A stretch of DNA of 64,000 nt from Microcoleus sp. FACHB-68. Lineage in GTDB: Bacteria > Cyanobacteriota > Cyanobacteriia > Cyanobacteriales > Oscillatoriaceae. Position 1 is the first letter of the stretch, and the number at the start of each line of letters is the position of its first letter. Below the pieces are notes generated by a model that was not told the origin of the DNA, did not search any database, and worked only from the letters and a program-made list of their open reading frames with translations. The stretch spans positions 1,426,001 to 1,490,000 of the forward strand of contig NZ_JACJOT010000008.1 in NCBI RefSeq assembly GCF_014695715.1, read 5' to 3'. Of this stretch, positions 1-7,815 are shown piece after piece. The position numbers and the translations under genes were made by a program.

Positions 1-108
1 ATTAACATCTTGAGCCTGGATTGCCGATTTTGGATTGGAACAACTTTCTAAACTAAAAAATAAAAAAGGAAGAAATATCAATCGTGCCATGAACTTCGAC
101 ATGAGCAT
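1..108 (-). CDS. N-terminus of a putative lipoprotein, cut by the window edge
   Basis: A reverse-strand reading frame opens with ATG at 108 and stays open to base 1 (36 codons). It begins MLMSKFMARLIFLPFLFF, a basic start followed by a hydrophobic stretch, and then has a Cys at residue 23 in the context LESC. That looks like a lipoprotein signal with a non-ideal lipobox. Alternative ATG starts lie at residues 3 and 7. The rest of the protein is outside the window, so no function can be given. The frame is inferred from signal-peptide character and AT-rich upstream sequence only. Confidence 0.45.
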   Translation of the reverse strand, partial: MLMSKFMARLIFLPFLFFSLESCSNPKSAIQAQDVN

Positions 109-389
109 TCTGTAAAATTTCAAAATAAACGAACTTAATATTATAAACCTTTTTTTCGTCAAATAGAAGCCTTTTAAATCCTCCTCTCCTCAAAATTTTG
201 CAGATAATGGTAAACTTTAGAATGCTTTAATTCCGCTCGGCTCAGACAGCAACTGCGCTGCAAACCGAAGCCGGCGCTAGTTTCTCTGAAAAGCCGAGCG
301 ATAAATTAATTTTTTTTAAGAAGGTAGCTGCAAAACTGAGTATAACTCCAGAACCCTATCTTTTTTCTAGTGTTCATGAGGAAAGACCC

Positions 390-656
390 ATGAGTGAGTA
401 TAATCCCGAAACCGGCATTTATGAGCTGACAAAGAGCAAAGCTGACTCTTACTACAACAAGCCCCATGATGAAAGTATTAAAGCTCAAGGGATAGATTAT
501 TATGCAGAGCTGTTAAAACGAGCGGGATTAAAAGTGATCTCAGTGCATGAAGATTCTTTGCGGGTTAAGGCAAATCAAGTGCAACTGTGGGAAGTGCTTA
601 GTGATGAGCCACCGGCATGGGAAATTCTGCTGGATGAAGTGCCAAATAACGAGTAG
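390..656 (+). CDS. Small conserved-looking hypothetical protein (88 aa)
   Basis: The protein is acidic and soluble, with no signal peptide or membrane segment. It begins MSEYNPETGIYELTKSKADS. A GAGGAAAG purine tract about 6-8 bases before the ATG is a good ribosome binding site. The middle (IDYYAELLKRAGLKVISVHE) reads as helix then strand, and the C-terminal part is rich in Glu/Asp/Trp. No catalytic motif is visible and I do not recognise a family. It converges on the hli gene and shares an AT-rich hairpin with it at about 676-715. It is probably a real gene because of its ribosome site, balanced composition and lack of any better frame. Confidence 0.65.
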   Translation: MSEYNPETGIYELTKSKADSYYNKPHDESIKAQGIDYYAELLKRAGLKVISVHEDSLRVKANQVQLWEVLSDEPPAWEILLDEVPNNE

Positions 657-675
657 AACTCTACTGATCAACTCA

Positions 676-715
676 AAAAAAATTGAGAACCCTTCACAGA
701 GTCCCCAATTTTTTT
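676..715. terminator. Bidirectional AT-rich terminator-like hairpin
   Basis: AAAAAAATTG (676-685) can pair with CAATTTTTTT (706-715) between two convergent genes. Both directions therefore end in a U tract. The stem is AT-only apart from one G-C pair, so its strength is uncertain. Confidence 0.5.
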
Positions 716-759
716 AACGATTTCAAGCCGCTAAGGCTTTACAGGAATAGACTTAGAAT

Positions 760-969
760 TTAGTACAGACCCAAGAAGTGGAGAACACCTTGGCCGGTGG
801 TTAGCTCAACAATCAGGGCAATCAGGAAGCCCAGCATTGCCAAACGACCGTTCCAAAGTTCGGCAGTCGGGTTAGAACCAAACTCGAACTTGGTTCCGAA
901 TTCGCCGTATTTGCGTTGGAATTGACCTTGGTAAGTAGGGTCGGTGTTGGGTGCAGGTGTGTTACTCAT
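760..969 (-). CDS. hli: High-light-inducible protein (Hli/SCP, one-helix CAB-like)
   Basis: This 69-aa protein has a polar N-terminus and a single membrane helix carrying the chlorophyll-binding signature [16 protein letters not shown] (about residues 37-52). The Glu and Asn/Arg ligand residues are intact. Family knowledge: Hli proteins sit in the thylakoid, bind chlorophyll and carotenoid, quench excess energy and help photosystem II assembly and repair under high light. The length is typical for an HliA/HliC-type protein with an extended N-terminus. It appears monocistronic. Upstream (1007-1024) is a weak match to the RpaB-binding HLR1 element, which would fit high-light control. The family assignment is firm; the paralogue class is not resolved. 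Confidence 0.96.
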   Translation of the reverse strand: MSNTPAPNTDPTYQGQFQRKYGEFGTKFEFGSNPTAELWNGRLAMLGFLIALIVELTTGQGVLHFLGLY

Positions 970-1006
970 GATTAAATCTCCGAATTCAGTAAGCGTGTTG
1001 TGTGCT

Positions 1007-1024
1007 GTTATTAAGTAATGTAAA
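1007..1024 (-). promoter_or_regulatory. Weak HLR1-like (RpaB) element before hli
   Basis: On the minus strand the site reads TTTACATT, two bases, then TTAATAAC, about 40-55 bases upstream of the hli ATG. The first half matches the HLR1 half-site (G/T)TTACA(T/A)(T/A); the second is poor. Regulation is inferred from the gene family as much as from the site. Confidence 0.3.
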
Positions 1025-1296
1025 GAATGCTTGCGGGAAGCGCCATCTTCCTTTAGGTAAGGAAAAGAATAGCCTCAAATGGCCAAAAGTCTGCCTTAAG
1101 ACGGCGGCCAGATACTTAAAGCCCATTTTTGTTAATCCCACACGGCTTGCCAGTAGGCAGGGGGTTCCCTGTGGAAGCTGATCTGAGGAAAATCGACGGG
1201 TTGCCTTAGAAAGTATTTCAATAGGTGGATGCCACGCCACACTGTTGCATAGGCTACGAATTCAAACAGCTGACTTTATTAAAATCCATAGCAAAA

Positions 1297-1323
1297 CTAG
1301 CGGTGCGAGGGCGCATCCGCTAG
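1297..1323 (-). terminator. Rho-independent terminator of the isochorismatase-like gene
   Basis: CTAGCGG-TGCG pairs with CGCA-CCGCTAG with one bulged base and an AGGG loop, giving an 11-bp GC-rich stem. On the minus strand it is followed by TTTTG. It lies 48 bases past the stop of the minus-strand hydrolase gene. Confidence 0.72.
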
Positions 1324-1370
1324 CAAGCTAAGTGTATTAAATTCACCGGCAGTTAATAAAACTATTGCGA

Positions 1371-1910
1371 TCAGGATGCAGCAGGTGCAGCCAGCATTCC
1401 CTCACTCAGACCGGCATCGCGTAGCCGGTTGGCACCAATATTACGGCTAAGTACCGCCAAACCGGCTAGGTGCGCTTGCAAGCCGGCTGTACTGGCGCAG
1501 CAGTCGGTGATCACGATCGGTTCAATGCCGATGTCGAACACATCCATTGCAATTTTCAACACACACATATCTGTGTCGATGCCGGCAATAAAAATTTTCT
1601 CGATAGAGTTTTCGCGCAGATAGCCGGTGAGTTCATCTGGCATCCCGCACAGTCCCGACTTAGCAAAGATTAGATCCGGCGAGGCATAGGGTTGCAGTTC
1701 TGGGACAATGTTAATTTCAGGATCGCCGGCGCATCCATTCCAGTTGAGAAAGCGACAGTACGGCCCTTCTTGATCGTTAATGAACCGAGTAAAAATCAGT
1801 GGTGCATACTCGCCGGCTTGGATCAGGCGGACGATGCGTTGCGGGATATGATGCGTGAAGTCGTTAATAAAGCCGGCTTGCACATCAACGATGAGTAATG
1901 CCTCAGACAT
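1371..1910 (-). CDS. Isochorismatase-family cysteine hydrolase
   Basis: The 179-aa protein spans one isochorismatase-like domain. The triad expected for the family is visible: Asp in LLIVDVQAGF (residue 9), Lys in IFAKSGL and Cys in GIDTDMCVL. The nucleophile Cys means it is a nicotinamidase-like amidohydrolase or related cysteine hydrolase rather than a true isochorismatase. The metal-binding Asp/His set of nicotinamidase (PncA) is not evident, so the substrate is unknown. It is cytoplasmic, with no signal peptide. The gene stands alone, with a good terminator 48 bases after the stop. The family is secure and the substrate is open. Confidence 0.9.
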   Translation of the reverse strand: MSEALLIVDVQAGFINDFTHHIPQRIVRLIQAGEYAPLIFTRFINDQEGPYCRFLNWNGCAGDPEINIVPELQPYASPDLIFAKSGLCGMPDELTGYLRENSIEKIFIAGIDTDMCVLKIAMDVFDIGIEPIVITDCCASTAGLQAHLAGLAVLSRNIGANRLRDAGLSEGMLAAPAAS

Positions 1911-2179
1911 TTCTAAAAGCTCTCCTCAAGAGGGCGCTGAGTTTTTGTTAGCTGCTTTACATCTAATTGACTTGACACCTGCGCTGAATCTCCCTAACGA
2001 AAGATTTTAGCCGGCTAATTAGGGACTTGCGGGAAGAGAGGGGGAGAAAATTGTCTGTAATGGCAGGCATCCGATTTTACAAGTAGAGCGAATTTTGTTT
2101 TGCATAACAATGGGCATTGTTTCGTGCTGTATATTAATTCCGTCACCGGCACGAAATTTCTAAATTTCCTAATTCCCTG

Positions 2180-3076
2180 ATGCCGGCTCAAATTCTTAAT
2201 TACATAACTGCCATGCCTGAATTCCTCTCCAAAGTCCTCTGGTTATGTCAAGTTGAAACAGCCGATCCTCAGCTATTAGATCCGCGCAGATATGCGGCTG
2301 TATTGCAAGCGCTGGAAGTTTGGAGAAAGCTGCTTGACTTAGGCTTTAAGGTTGTCCCTCAATTTCTCTGGGCGCTGGGAATTTTGTTACTCACGCGATT
2401 AACCATTGGTGTGATCAGTCGTTCCTTGCGCCGCGTCCTCAATCGCACAGAACCCACATTACGCAAGTTCCTGATCCAAGCCGCTGAAATTTTAACGCTG
2501 GTTGTCGGTGTTGTGGGTGCTTTGAATGCGGTGGGAATTCAGGCAACAAGTGTGGTTGCGGTGGTGGGAGCTGCCGGTATTGCCATCGGTTTGGCTTGGC
2601 AAAATACGCTTTCTCATTTTGCTGCCGGTGTGATGCTCATCAGTTTGCGTCCGTTTGAGGTGGGGGATACTATTGAAGGTGCCGGTGTTGCCGGTACGGT
2701 AGATGGCATCGGCATTTTTTCCACAACCCTTTTAACCCCAGATCGCGTCAAAATTATTGTGCCGAACGGTCAACTTTTTAATGGGACGCTGAAAAATACA
2801 ACTGCAGTGGGTACGCGGCGGGTTGATATCGAAGTTAATATTGGCGAACGTCCTATCGGCCCGACAATGGTTCAGCTAATATCACTGGTTCAAACCCATC
2901 CGCTTGTTTTGGAAGAACCGCAGCCAAGTTGTATTGTTGTCTCGATAGCAACCGGAACGGTTTTATCTTTACGTCCTTGGTGTGCGGCTGAAGCTTACGA
3001 ACAGGTGAAATCGCAAGTGCAACAAATTGTTAAAGAAACGCTCAAAGAAACTGAGCCGCCGGCAGATGATTGTTAA
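2180..3076 (+). CDS. MscS-family small-conductance mechanosensitive channel
   Basis: This 298-aa membrane protein has hydrophobic segments at about 62-82, 102-122 and 126-158. The last is the pore helix (VVAVVGAAGIAIGLAWQNTL), rich in Gly and Ala as in MscS TM3. It is followed by the conserved MscS beta-domain start (LRPFEVGDTIE) and PNGQLFNGTLKN. Family members open under membrane tension and release solutes during hypo-osmotic shock. The C-terminal cytoplasmic domain is short but present (VQTHPLVLEEPQP). The N-terminal region before TM1 is longer than in E. coli MscS. Ion selectivity cannot be read from the sequence. Confidence 0.93.
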   Translation: MPAQILNYITAMPEFLSKVLWLCQVETADPQLLDPRRYAAVLQALEVWRKLLDLGFKVVPQFLWALGILLLTRLTIGVISRSLRRVLNRTEPTLRKFLIQAAEILTLVVGVVGALNAVGIQATSVVAVVGAAGIAIGLAWQNTLSHFAAGVMLISLRPFEVGDTIEGAGVAGTVDGIGIFSTTLLTPDRVKIIVPNGQLFNGTLKNTTAVGTRRVDIEVNIGERPIGPTMVQLISLVQTHPLVLEEPQPSCIVVSIATGTVLSLRPWCAAEAYEQVKSQVQQIVKETLKETEPPADDC

Positions 3077-3159
3077 CAACTTTGATCCGGCTGTCTGCCG
3101 GCTTGTCTTTAAAACTTTCTGTCAAAAATTTATGAAAACCGGCACCCCATAACTAAAAG

Positions 3160-3186
3160 CAGCAGCTTTGAATTTTAAAGCTGCTG
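3160..3186 (-). terminator. Terminator of the GT4 gene
   Basis: CAGCAGCTTT (3160-3169) and AAAGCTGCTG (3177-3186) form a 10-bp stem with a 7-base loop. On the minus strand the stem is followed by CTTTTAGTT. It sits 45 bases after the stop of the glycosyltransferase gene. Confidence 0.65.
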
Positions 3187-3230
3187 TATAAAAAAAGATA
3201 ACTTATAGGTTTAACTGATCAAGCTTCATA

Positions 3231-4499
3231 TTACGCGCTGACAGGCCCAACTTCTTGAGCCGGCACTTGCACAAGTTGCGTGTACAGATCGCTCAGTTGT
3301 GCGGCAACGCCATCCCAGCTGAACTTCATTTCCACGCGCTTTCTGGCAGCTTGACCCATTTGCATTCCCCAATCTGGATTTGCCAGAATGCGGTCGATTG
3401 CGCCGGCAAAAGCAGCCGGATTCTTAGGCGGACACAGCAACCCAGTCTCTTCTGGTACAACTGTAAACTGAAGTCCCCCGACATCAGATGCCACCACCGG
3501 CGTTCCACACGCCATCGCTTCAATTGCCACCAAGCCAAAGGGTTCATAGTGGCTAGGAACCACGCACACATCCGCTGCTGCGTAATAAGTCGGCAGATCG
3601 TTGGGACCCAAACGTCCGGGAAAAACGGTTAGATCGCTCAAGCCAAGTTCGCTAACAATTCCCTCAATGCGTTCGCGTTCTTTGCCATCACTTTGGCCGG
3701 CACGAGAACCACCGCCGATAATCAGCTTGAACTTAGCATCTCCGCGAAGCTGAGACTGCCCAACCGCGCGGACGGCAGTTTCAATACCCTTACGCGGATC
3801 GAAGCGTCCAACATATAAAACCACTTTCGTGTCTGAATCAATTCCCAACTGGTGCCGCGCTTCCTGCTTGGAAACCGAGCCAAACCGGCGGATATCTGTC
3901 CCACAAGGAATAATATCAATATTTCCCTTTGCGGAAACCAGTTCTCTCATGTGTTTCTTTTCTTGCGGACTGGTGGCAACAATTCGATCTGCGGTCTCTA
4001 AAACTGTCTTTTCAACCGCTAAGCGAGTTGTGGCAATCATTGGAATCGTAGCAATCGACTTATACTTAACCGCTCCCAAAGAATGGTAAGTATGAACTTG
4101 CTTTATCGGTTGAACTTTTTTCAGCTCCATCCCGACCCAAGATGAAAGCCAGTAATTCGTATGGACGACCGGATATTCAACGCCATTTGAAGATTGGAAT
4201 TTTAAAAATTCTTCCACAAATGCTGGTAAGTATCCATACAGATTGTCGCGGGGGATAAATTCTTCTGGCCCAGCCGTTAACCGAATCGTCCGGCAGTTCG
4301 GACTGTGTTCGACCACCGTGGCGTCTTGCTTATTGGCTTTACGGGTAAACATATCAACTTCCAAGCCCCGCTTTGCCAGCGCCTCACCGACTTGGCGCAC
4401 ATAAACGTTTTGTCCCCCCGCCTCTTCTTTACCAATTTCTACTGCGGGATCGCCGTGGACGGAGATGAGAGCGATACGCTGTTTTTTTGAAGAAATCAT
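3231..4499 (-). CDS. GT4 glycosyltransferase, sucrose-phosphate synthase/sucrose synthase-like
   Basis: The 422-aa GT-B fold enzyme starts with a strand (IALISVHGDP) and the loop EEAGGQNVYVRQVGEALAKR, which is characteristic of the sucrose-phosphate/sucrose synthase branch of family GT4. The C-terminal half has VLYVGRFDPRKGIETAVRA and the retaining-GT E-x7-E motif in EPFGLVAIE (Glu 319 and 327). The length matches the minimal one-domain SPS proteins of filamentous cyanobacteria, with no phosphatase domain attached. It could make sucrose-6-phosphate from a sugar nucleotide and fructose-6-phosphate, but related cyanobacterial GT4 proteins have other acceptors, so I give no symbol. A sigma70-type promoter about 500 bases upstream implies a long leader; a terminator follows the stop. 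Confidence 0.85.
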   Translation of the reverse strand: MISSKKQRIALISVHGDPAVEIGKEEAGGQNVYVRQVGEALAKRGLEVDMFTRKANKQDATVVEHSPNCRTIRLTAGPEEFIPRDNLYGYLPAFVEEFLKFQSSNGVEYPVVHTNYWLSSWVGMELKKVQPIKQVHTYHSLGAVKYKSIATIPMIATTRLAVEKTVLETADRIVATSPQEKKHMRELVSAKGNIDIIPCGTDIRRFGSVSKQEARHQLGIDSDTKVVLYVGRFDPRKGIETAVRAVGQSQLRGDAKFKLIIGGGSRAGQSDGKERERIEGIVSELGLSDLTVFPGRLGPNDLPTYYAAADVCVVPSHYEPFGLVAIEAMACGTPVVASDVGGLQFTVVPEETGLLCPPKNPAAFAGAIDRILANPDWGMQMGQAARKRVEMKFSWDGVAAQLSDLYTQLVQVPAQEVGPVSA

Positions 4500-5005
4500 A
4501 GGTTTTGTTTTCCCCTACTTCTAGAAAATTTGGAGCGATGATTTGCGCTTGCAATCATCTGTTGCTCTTTTAGCTCTGTTAGGGTTTCGGCTCATAGATG
4601 AAACCGCAGAGCCTAATGCTAGTGAAGGCTATTCACTGAGCTAAAATCCACAGAATTCAGGGTTGTGATTACTACGGATGGCCATGACCGTTGCCGGATT
4701 TACTTCACGGTTGAGTCCGAATTTTTGTTAGAAAAATCTTACTAAAAATCCTTTTAGTGTTTTTCTAAATCTGATTGACTCTTCAGCTAGTTAAATCCAG
4801 ATTTTCTTGAGTTCTAGGATAAGTTAAATTTAAATCGCATGGCCTCTCTAGGGTATCCTCCTTAGGCTATATTTCACTATGCCAAATGTAAGGACGAAGA
4901 TTTGACCTTTGGATACAGCTGGTTGTGCTGATTAAAACTTACAGGCTAAATAACTCGTTCGGCAGAATAGTTTGCTGAGTTAAAAGTGCCTTAACGAATC
5001 TTCAT
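4500..5005 (-). other. Long putative 5' leader of the GT4 gene
   Basis: About 500 bases with no convincing gene lie between a strong promoter match (5006-5034) and the GT4 ATG. An AT-rich two-part hairpin lies at 4728-4768 (ACTAAAA/TTTTAGT inside TTAGAAAAA/TTTTTCTAA). A long regulated leader or a separate small RNA are both possible. Confidence 0.4.
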
Positions 5006-5034
5006 ATATTATAATCAAGCTCTCTCCTTGTCAA
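5006..5034 (-). promoter_or_regulatory. Sigma70-type promoter, minus strand
   Basis: Reading the minus strand, TTGACA (5034-5029), a 17-base spacer and TAATAT (5011-5006) match the group 1 sigma consensus closely. An overlapping TATAAT gives a 15-base spacer. Transcription would start near 4998 and run toward the GT4 gene. Confidence 0.6.
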
Positions 5035-5360
5035 AAACTTAATCTAAATTTCGCGCAGTAGCTTGAGTTTGCGAGACTTGAGTGGCTAGGGAAGCTCAAG
5101 TTTTCAAACATAAAATTTAATTACATTGTAAAAACAAATTTAGTTGGTTGTCAGAGTCCCCCAGCTTACTCCCGTTTCTTAATCACTCGATTTTCAGTTA
5201 AATCGCAATCGCCCGAACAGTCCTGCTCGACTTGATTTGTGGGGCTTTTGCGCCGCTATCGGGTGCCGGCAGGTTGAGAGGAGTCTACATTCGCAAAAAA
5301 AATATGGAGCGAGTTGACGCACTACAGAAAATGTGTGCTACGATAAGTAATTGTGACCTT

Positions 5361-5452
5361 GGAGAGGTGGCTGAGCGGTCGAAAGCGGCAGATTGCTAAT
5401 CTGTTGTACGGCAGGTAACTCCGTACCGAGGGTTCGAATCCCTCCTTCTCCG
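5361..5452 (+). tRNA. tRNA-Ser (anticodon GCU)
   Basis: Acceptor stem GGAGAGG pairs with CTTCTCC, followed by discriminator G. The anticodon arm has loop TTGCTAA (GCT at 5395-5397), so the tRNA reads AGC and AGU. A long variable arm typical of tRNA-Ser separates it from the T arm GAGGG-TTCGAAT-CCCTC. CCA is not encoded. Confidence 0.97.
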
Positions 5453-5476
5453 TTCCTTAAACAGTTTGTAGCACAG

Positions 5477-5508
5477 CCATCCCAGCTAGGAAGAGATTTC
5501 TGGGATGG
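5477..5508 (+). terminator. Hairpin downstream of tRNA-Ser
   Basis: CCATCCCAG (5477-5485) and CTGGGATGG (5500-5508) form a perfect 9-bp stem with a 14-base loop, 25 bases after the tRNA. A T-rich but interrupted tract follows. The remaining gap to 5754 shows no other feature. Confidence 0.5.
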
Positions 5509-5754
5509 ATTAAGTGTTTGCTTTTTCTTGGCGGGGTGTAACGTTTTTGTCCTAGGAGCCTAACTTTTTTCAACAGGCTTCATTCAAAGCACTATAAACG
5601 TGTGCGTGAAATAAGGGGACAGCCGGATGATGAATCCGGTCAATCACTTTATGCAAAATTTTATAGGCTGCCGGCACTTCCTAGGAATGGGTAAACAGCA
5701 AAAATGTCAATCCGTACAGGGGCGACTTTTTCACCGGCTGCCCTGTGTAAAATT

Positions 5755-6690
5755 TTACCAAGAACAAACAGCCGCAGCAATTTGCTCCGAGACAAAAGGT
5801 AAAATCGCTTCGTTGGTACTGTGTGCCTTACCTTCTATAAACACAACCAGCAAATAGGGCTGCCGGTTAGGTAACTCAATGTAAGCAGCATCGTGACGGA
5901 CTTGGCTAGTCAAACCGGCTTTAGACCAAACCCTGGTATCCAAAGGCACACCAGCACCAAAAAAACCCGTCACTTGATTTTCAGGATCAGCAGCGAGATC
6001 GGCAGGGTTTAAACTGCGTTTCATCAGTTCCATCATCGCTTGGGAACGCACCGAAGAAACCGCCACACCGCCGATGATACTGTGCAGCAACCGAGCAGTC
6101 GCATTGGTGGTGAGCATATTGCGATTTTCCATTAACTCGCCCAAAAAAGCCCGTTCCCGACCGTAAGGGCCATCACACCAAGTTTTTTGGTTAACATTAA
6201 TACTCTCAAACTCTGGCCACCCGAAGGATTGAAAATAGCGGTTGATCAGGTTACGTTGCTGTTTCCAAGTTTCAAACGGGCCAGCCGACAACTCTGGGCC
6301 ACTGGTAGTGCCGGTTAAGACATCCATTACCAGACTCGTGGCATCATTGCTCGAATCGACAATCATATCCCGAATCGCGCGTTCGAGTTCCGCTGAATTC
6401 TGGCTCATCCCTTTTTCCAGCCACTCATGCACCGCCACCAAATAGAACAGCTTCACCACACTCGCCGGGTAGATGCGCTCAACCCCCCGATAGCTAAAGC
6501 CTCGTACAGAATGCTGCCAAAACGCATCGGGACTTAGTGCACCGCCGGTATTCACCGGCACTGGCTGATCGTAAACTATCCAAGTAATCGCAACTTGATT
6601 TTGAGCTAAGCCGGGAAACTTGGCCCAAGTGGACTCTAGGATGCCGGTGCCTAGCGTTTCTAATTGGTCGTCTTTACGAAAAAACGTCAT
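5755..6690 (-). CDS. Class A beta-lactamase-like serine hydrolase
   Basis: This 311-aa protein of the beta-lactamase2/penicillin-binding superfamily has the three active-site elements in order: S-x-x-K at Ser77-Lys80 (PASVVKLF), an SxN element at Ser113-Asn115 (DSSNDATS) and a KTG-like KAG at 257-259 (WSKAGL). No Glu166-type omega-loop motif could be assigned with confidence. No signal peptide is visible, which is unusual for a true lactamase and suggests a cytoplasmic or non-classical role. Proteins of this type are common in cyanobacteria and mostly uncharacterised. It is divergent from the peptidase gene at 6865; both may act on peptidoglycan-related substrates, but that is inference from family and proximity. 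Confidence 0.85.
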   Translation of the reverse strand: MTFFRKDDQLETLGTGILESTWAKFPGLAQNQVAITWIVYDQPVPVNTGGALSPDAFWQHSVRGFSYRGVERIYPASVVKLFYLVAVHEWLEKGMSQNSAELERAIRDMIVDSSNDATSLVMDVLTGTTSGPELSAGPFETWKQQRNLINRYFQSFGWPEFESINVNQKTWCDGPYGRERAFLGELMENRNMLTTNATARLLHSIIGGVAVSSVRSQAMMELMKRSLNPADLAADPENQVTGFFGAGVPLDTRVWSKAGLTSQVRHDAAYIELPNRQPYLLVVFIEGKAHSTNEAILPFVSEQIAAAVCSW

Positions 6691-6864
6691 TAGTTATCCG
6701 TTATCAGTTGAAGTGAAAAGGGGAAATTGGCAATGGGGTTCAGAGCAAGCGGCTAGAGTTTAAAGGATAAAATTTCCTAGTAGCCGGTCTTGTATTCCTC
6801 TACTTTCTTTTCCCATGACCACAGACAATTCTACCGATCGCTGAGCGCTGACAAAGAATAAAAA

Positions 6865-7623
6865 ATGGTTTCTATTGCCCAACTGCAAGCAACCTTGACT
6901 TCTAACCCCGATGAAGCGCTTCTGCGCCAGTATTCCTGTTCGGCAAATCTTAACTTATATGATTCCCCCAACTGCGACCGCTTGGCAACTCAGGCAGCAA
7001 AAGGGCGGCATTTGCGGATTGTCTCCCTGCGGGCAGACGAAAGCGATAAAAATACAGCAACCAGCATTAAAGTGCAGCTATGTGAAGATGATTATCCAGG
7101 CTGGTTGGCCATTTCAGACCTTGACCGGCTGGAACTCGCTTTTCAGTTGTATCAGGCAAATGCCCTGTCGGAGGCGGAGATTAAACAGCGCTTGCCGGCA
7201 GCCATCGCCTTTACCCACGCTGCCATGCAGACACCCAATGAATACCTGTGGGGCGGCACGCTAGGGCCAAATTACGACTGTTCCGGACTGATGCAAGCGG
7301 CGTTTAATTCAGTAGGGGTTTGGTTGCCCAGAGATGCCTATCAACAAGAGGCGTTTACCCAACCAATCTCCATAGATGACTTGCAACCCGGTGATTTAAT
7401 CTTTTTTGGGCCGGCACATAAAGCCACCCACGTCGCTCTTTATTTAGGAGAGGGAAATTATATCCACAGTTCAGGAAAAAACCAAGGTCGTAATGGCATT
7501 GGAATTGATGTTCTATCAGAGAACGGACATGAAGTTTCTCAAGCATATTATCGGCAACTGCGGGGTGCCGGTCGCATCGTTGCTAGTTATCAACCGCGTT
7601 TAATTGAGACAGGCAAGGCTTAA
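6865..7623 (+). CDS. SH3b-NlpC/P60 cell-wall peptidase
   Basis: The 252-aa protein has an N-terminal SH3b-like half (residues 20-90) and a C-terminal NlpC/P60 domain (110-245). The catalytic residues are Cys139 in NYDCSGLMQ, His189 in KATHVALYLG and His201 in NYIHSSG; the spacings of 50 and 12 match the structurally known Nostoc/Anabaena enzymes that cleave gamma-D-Glu-diamino-acid bonds in cell-wall peptides. There is no signal peptide, as in those enzymes, which act on recycled muropeptides. The ATG is preceded by an AAAGAATAAAAA stretch, a weak ribosome site. The family and activity class are confident; the precise substrate is taken from homologues. Confidence 0.93.
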   Translation: MVSIAQLQATLTSNPDEALLRQYSCSANLNLYDSPNCDRLATQAAKGRHLRIVSLRADESDKNTATSIKVQLCEDDYPGWLAISDLDRLELAFQLYQANALSEAEIKQRLPAAIAFTHAAMQTPNEYLWGGTLGPNYDCSGLMQAAFNSVGVWLPRDAYQQEAFTQPISIDDLQPGDLIFFGPAHKATHVALYLGEGNYIHSSGKNQGRNGIGIDVLSENGHEVSQAYYRQLRGAGRIVASYQPRLIETGKA

Positions 7624-7815
7624 TTTTAGATTTTGCTGGGCTTTTCCAACTCAAACAATCACAGAAATAGATTTCGGATAAAAAAATTGTGAATCGTATT
7701 TTGGTAGATGCCGGCATCCAACAAGTTTGGATACAAAACCGACTGGGCGCAAGCAATCCAAAATCCGAAATGGTATAACATTCGAGGTTGACCTCGATGG
7801 TGTGAGGCAGGTGTG

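Larger units (their letters stand above)
970..1370. other. Intergenic region upstream of hli
   Basis: No convincing gene is present. It holds the presumed hli promoter on the minus strand and the terminator of the hydrolase gene at 1297-1323. A reverse frame across 986-1240 has unusual composition and no ribosome site, and is judged spurious. Confidence 0.6.

Noticed and set aside
986-1240. 84-codon minus-strand frame upstream of hli
   Set aside because: No ribosome site, odd composition, overlaps the hli promoter region; likely chance.
1371-1910. Nicotinamidase PncA
   Set aside because: The triad matches, but metal ligands typical of PncA are not evident, so only the family is named.
4728-4768. 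AT-rich hairpin in the GT4 leader as an attenuator
   Set aside because: No U run follows and no alternative pairing was found; mentioned only as structure.
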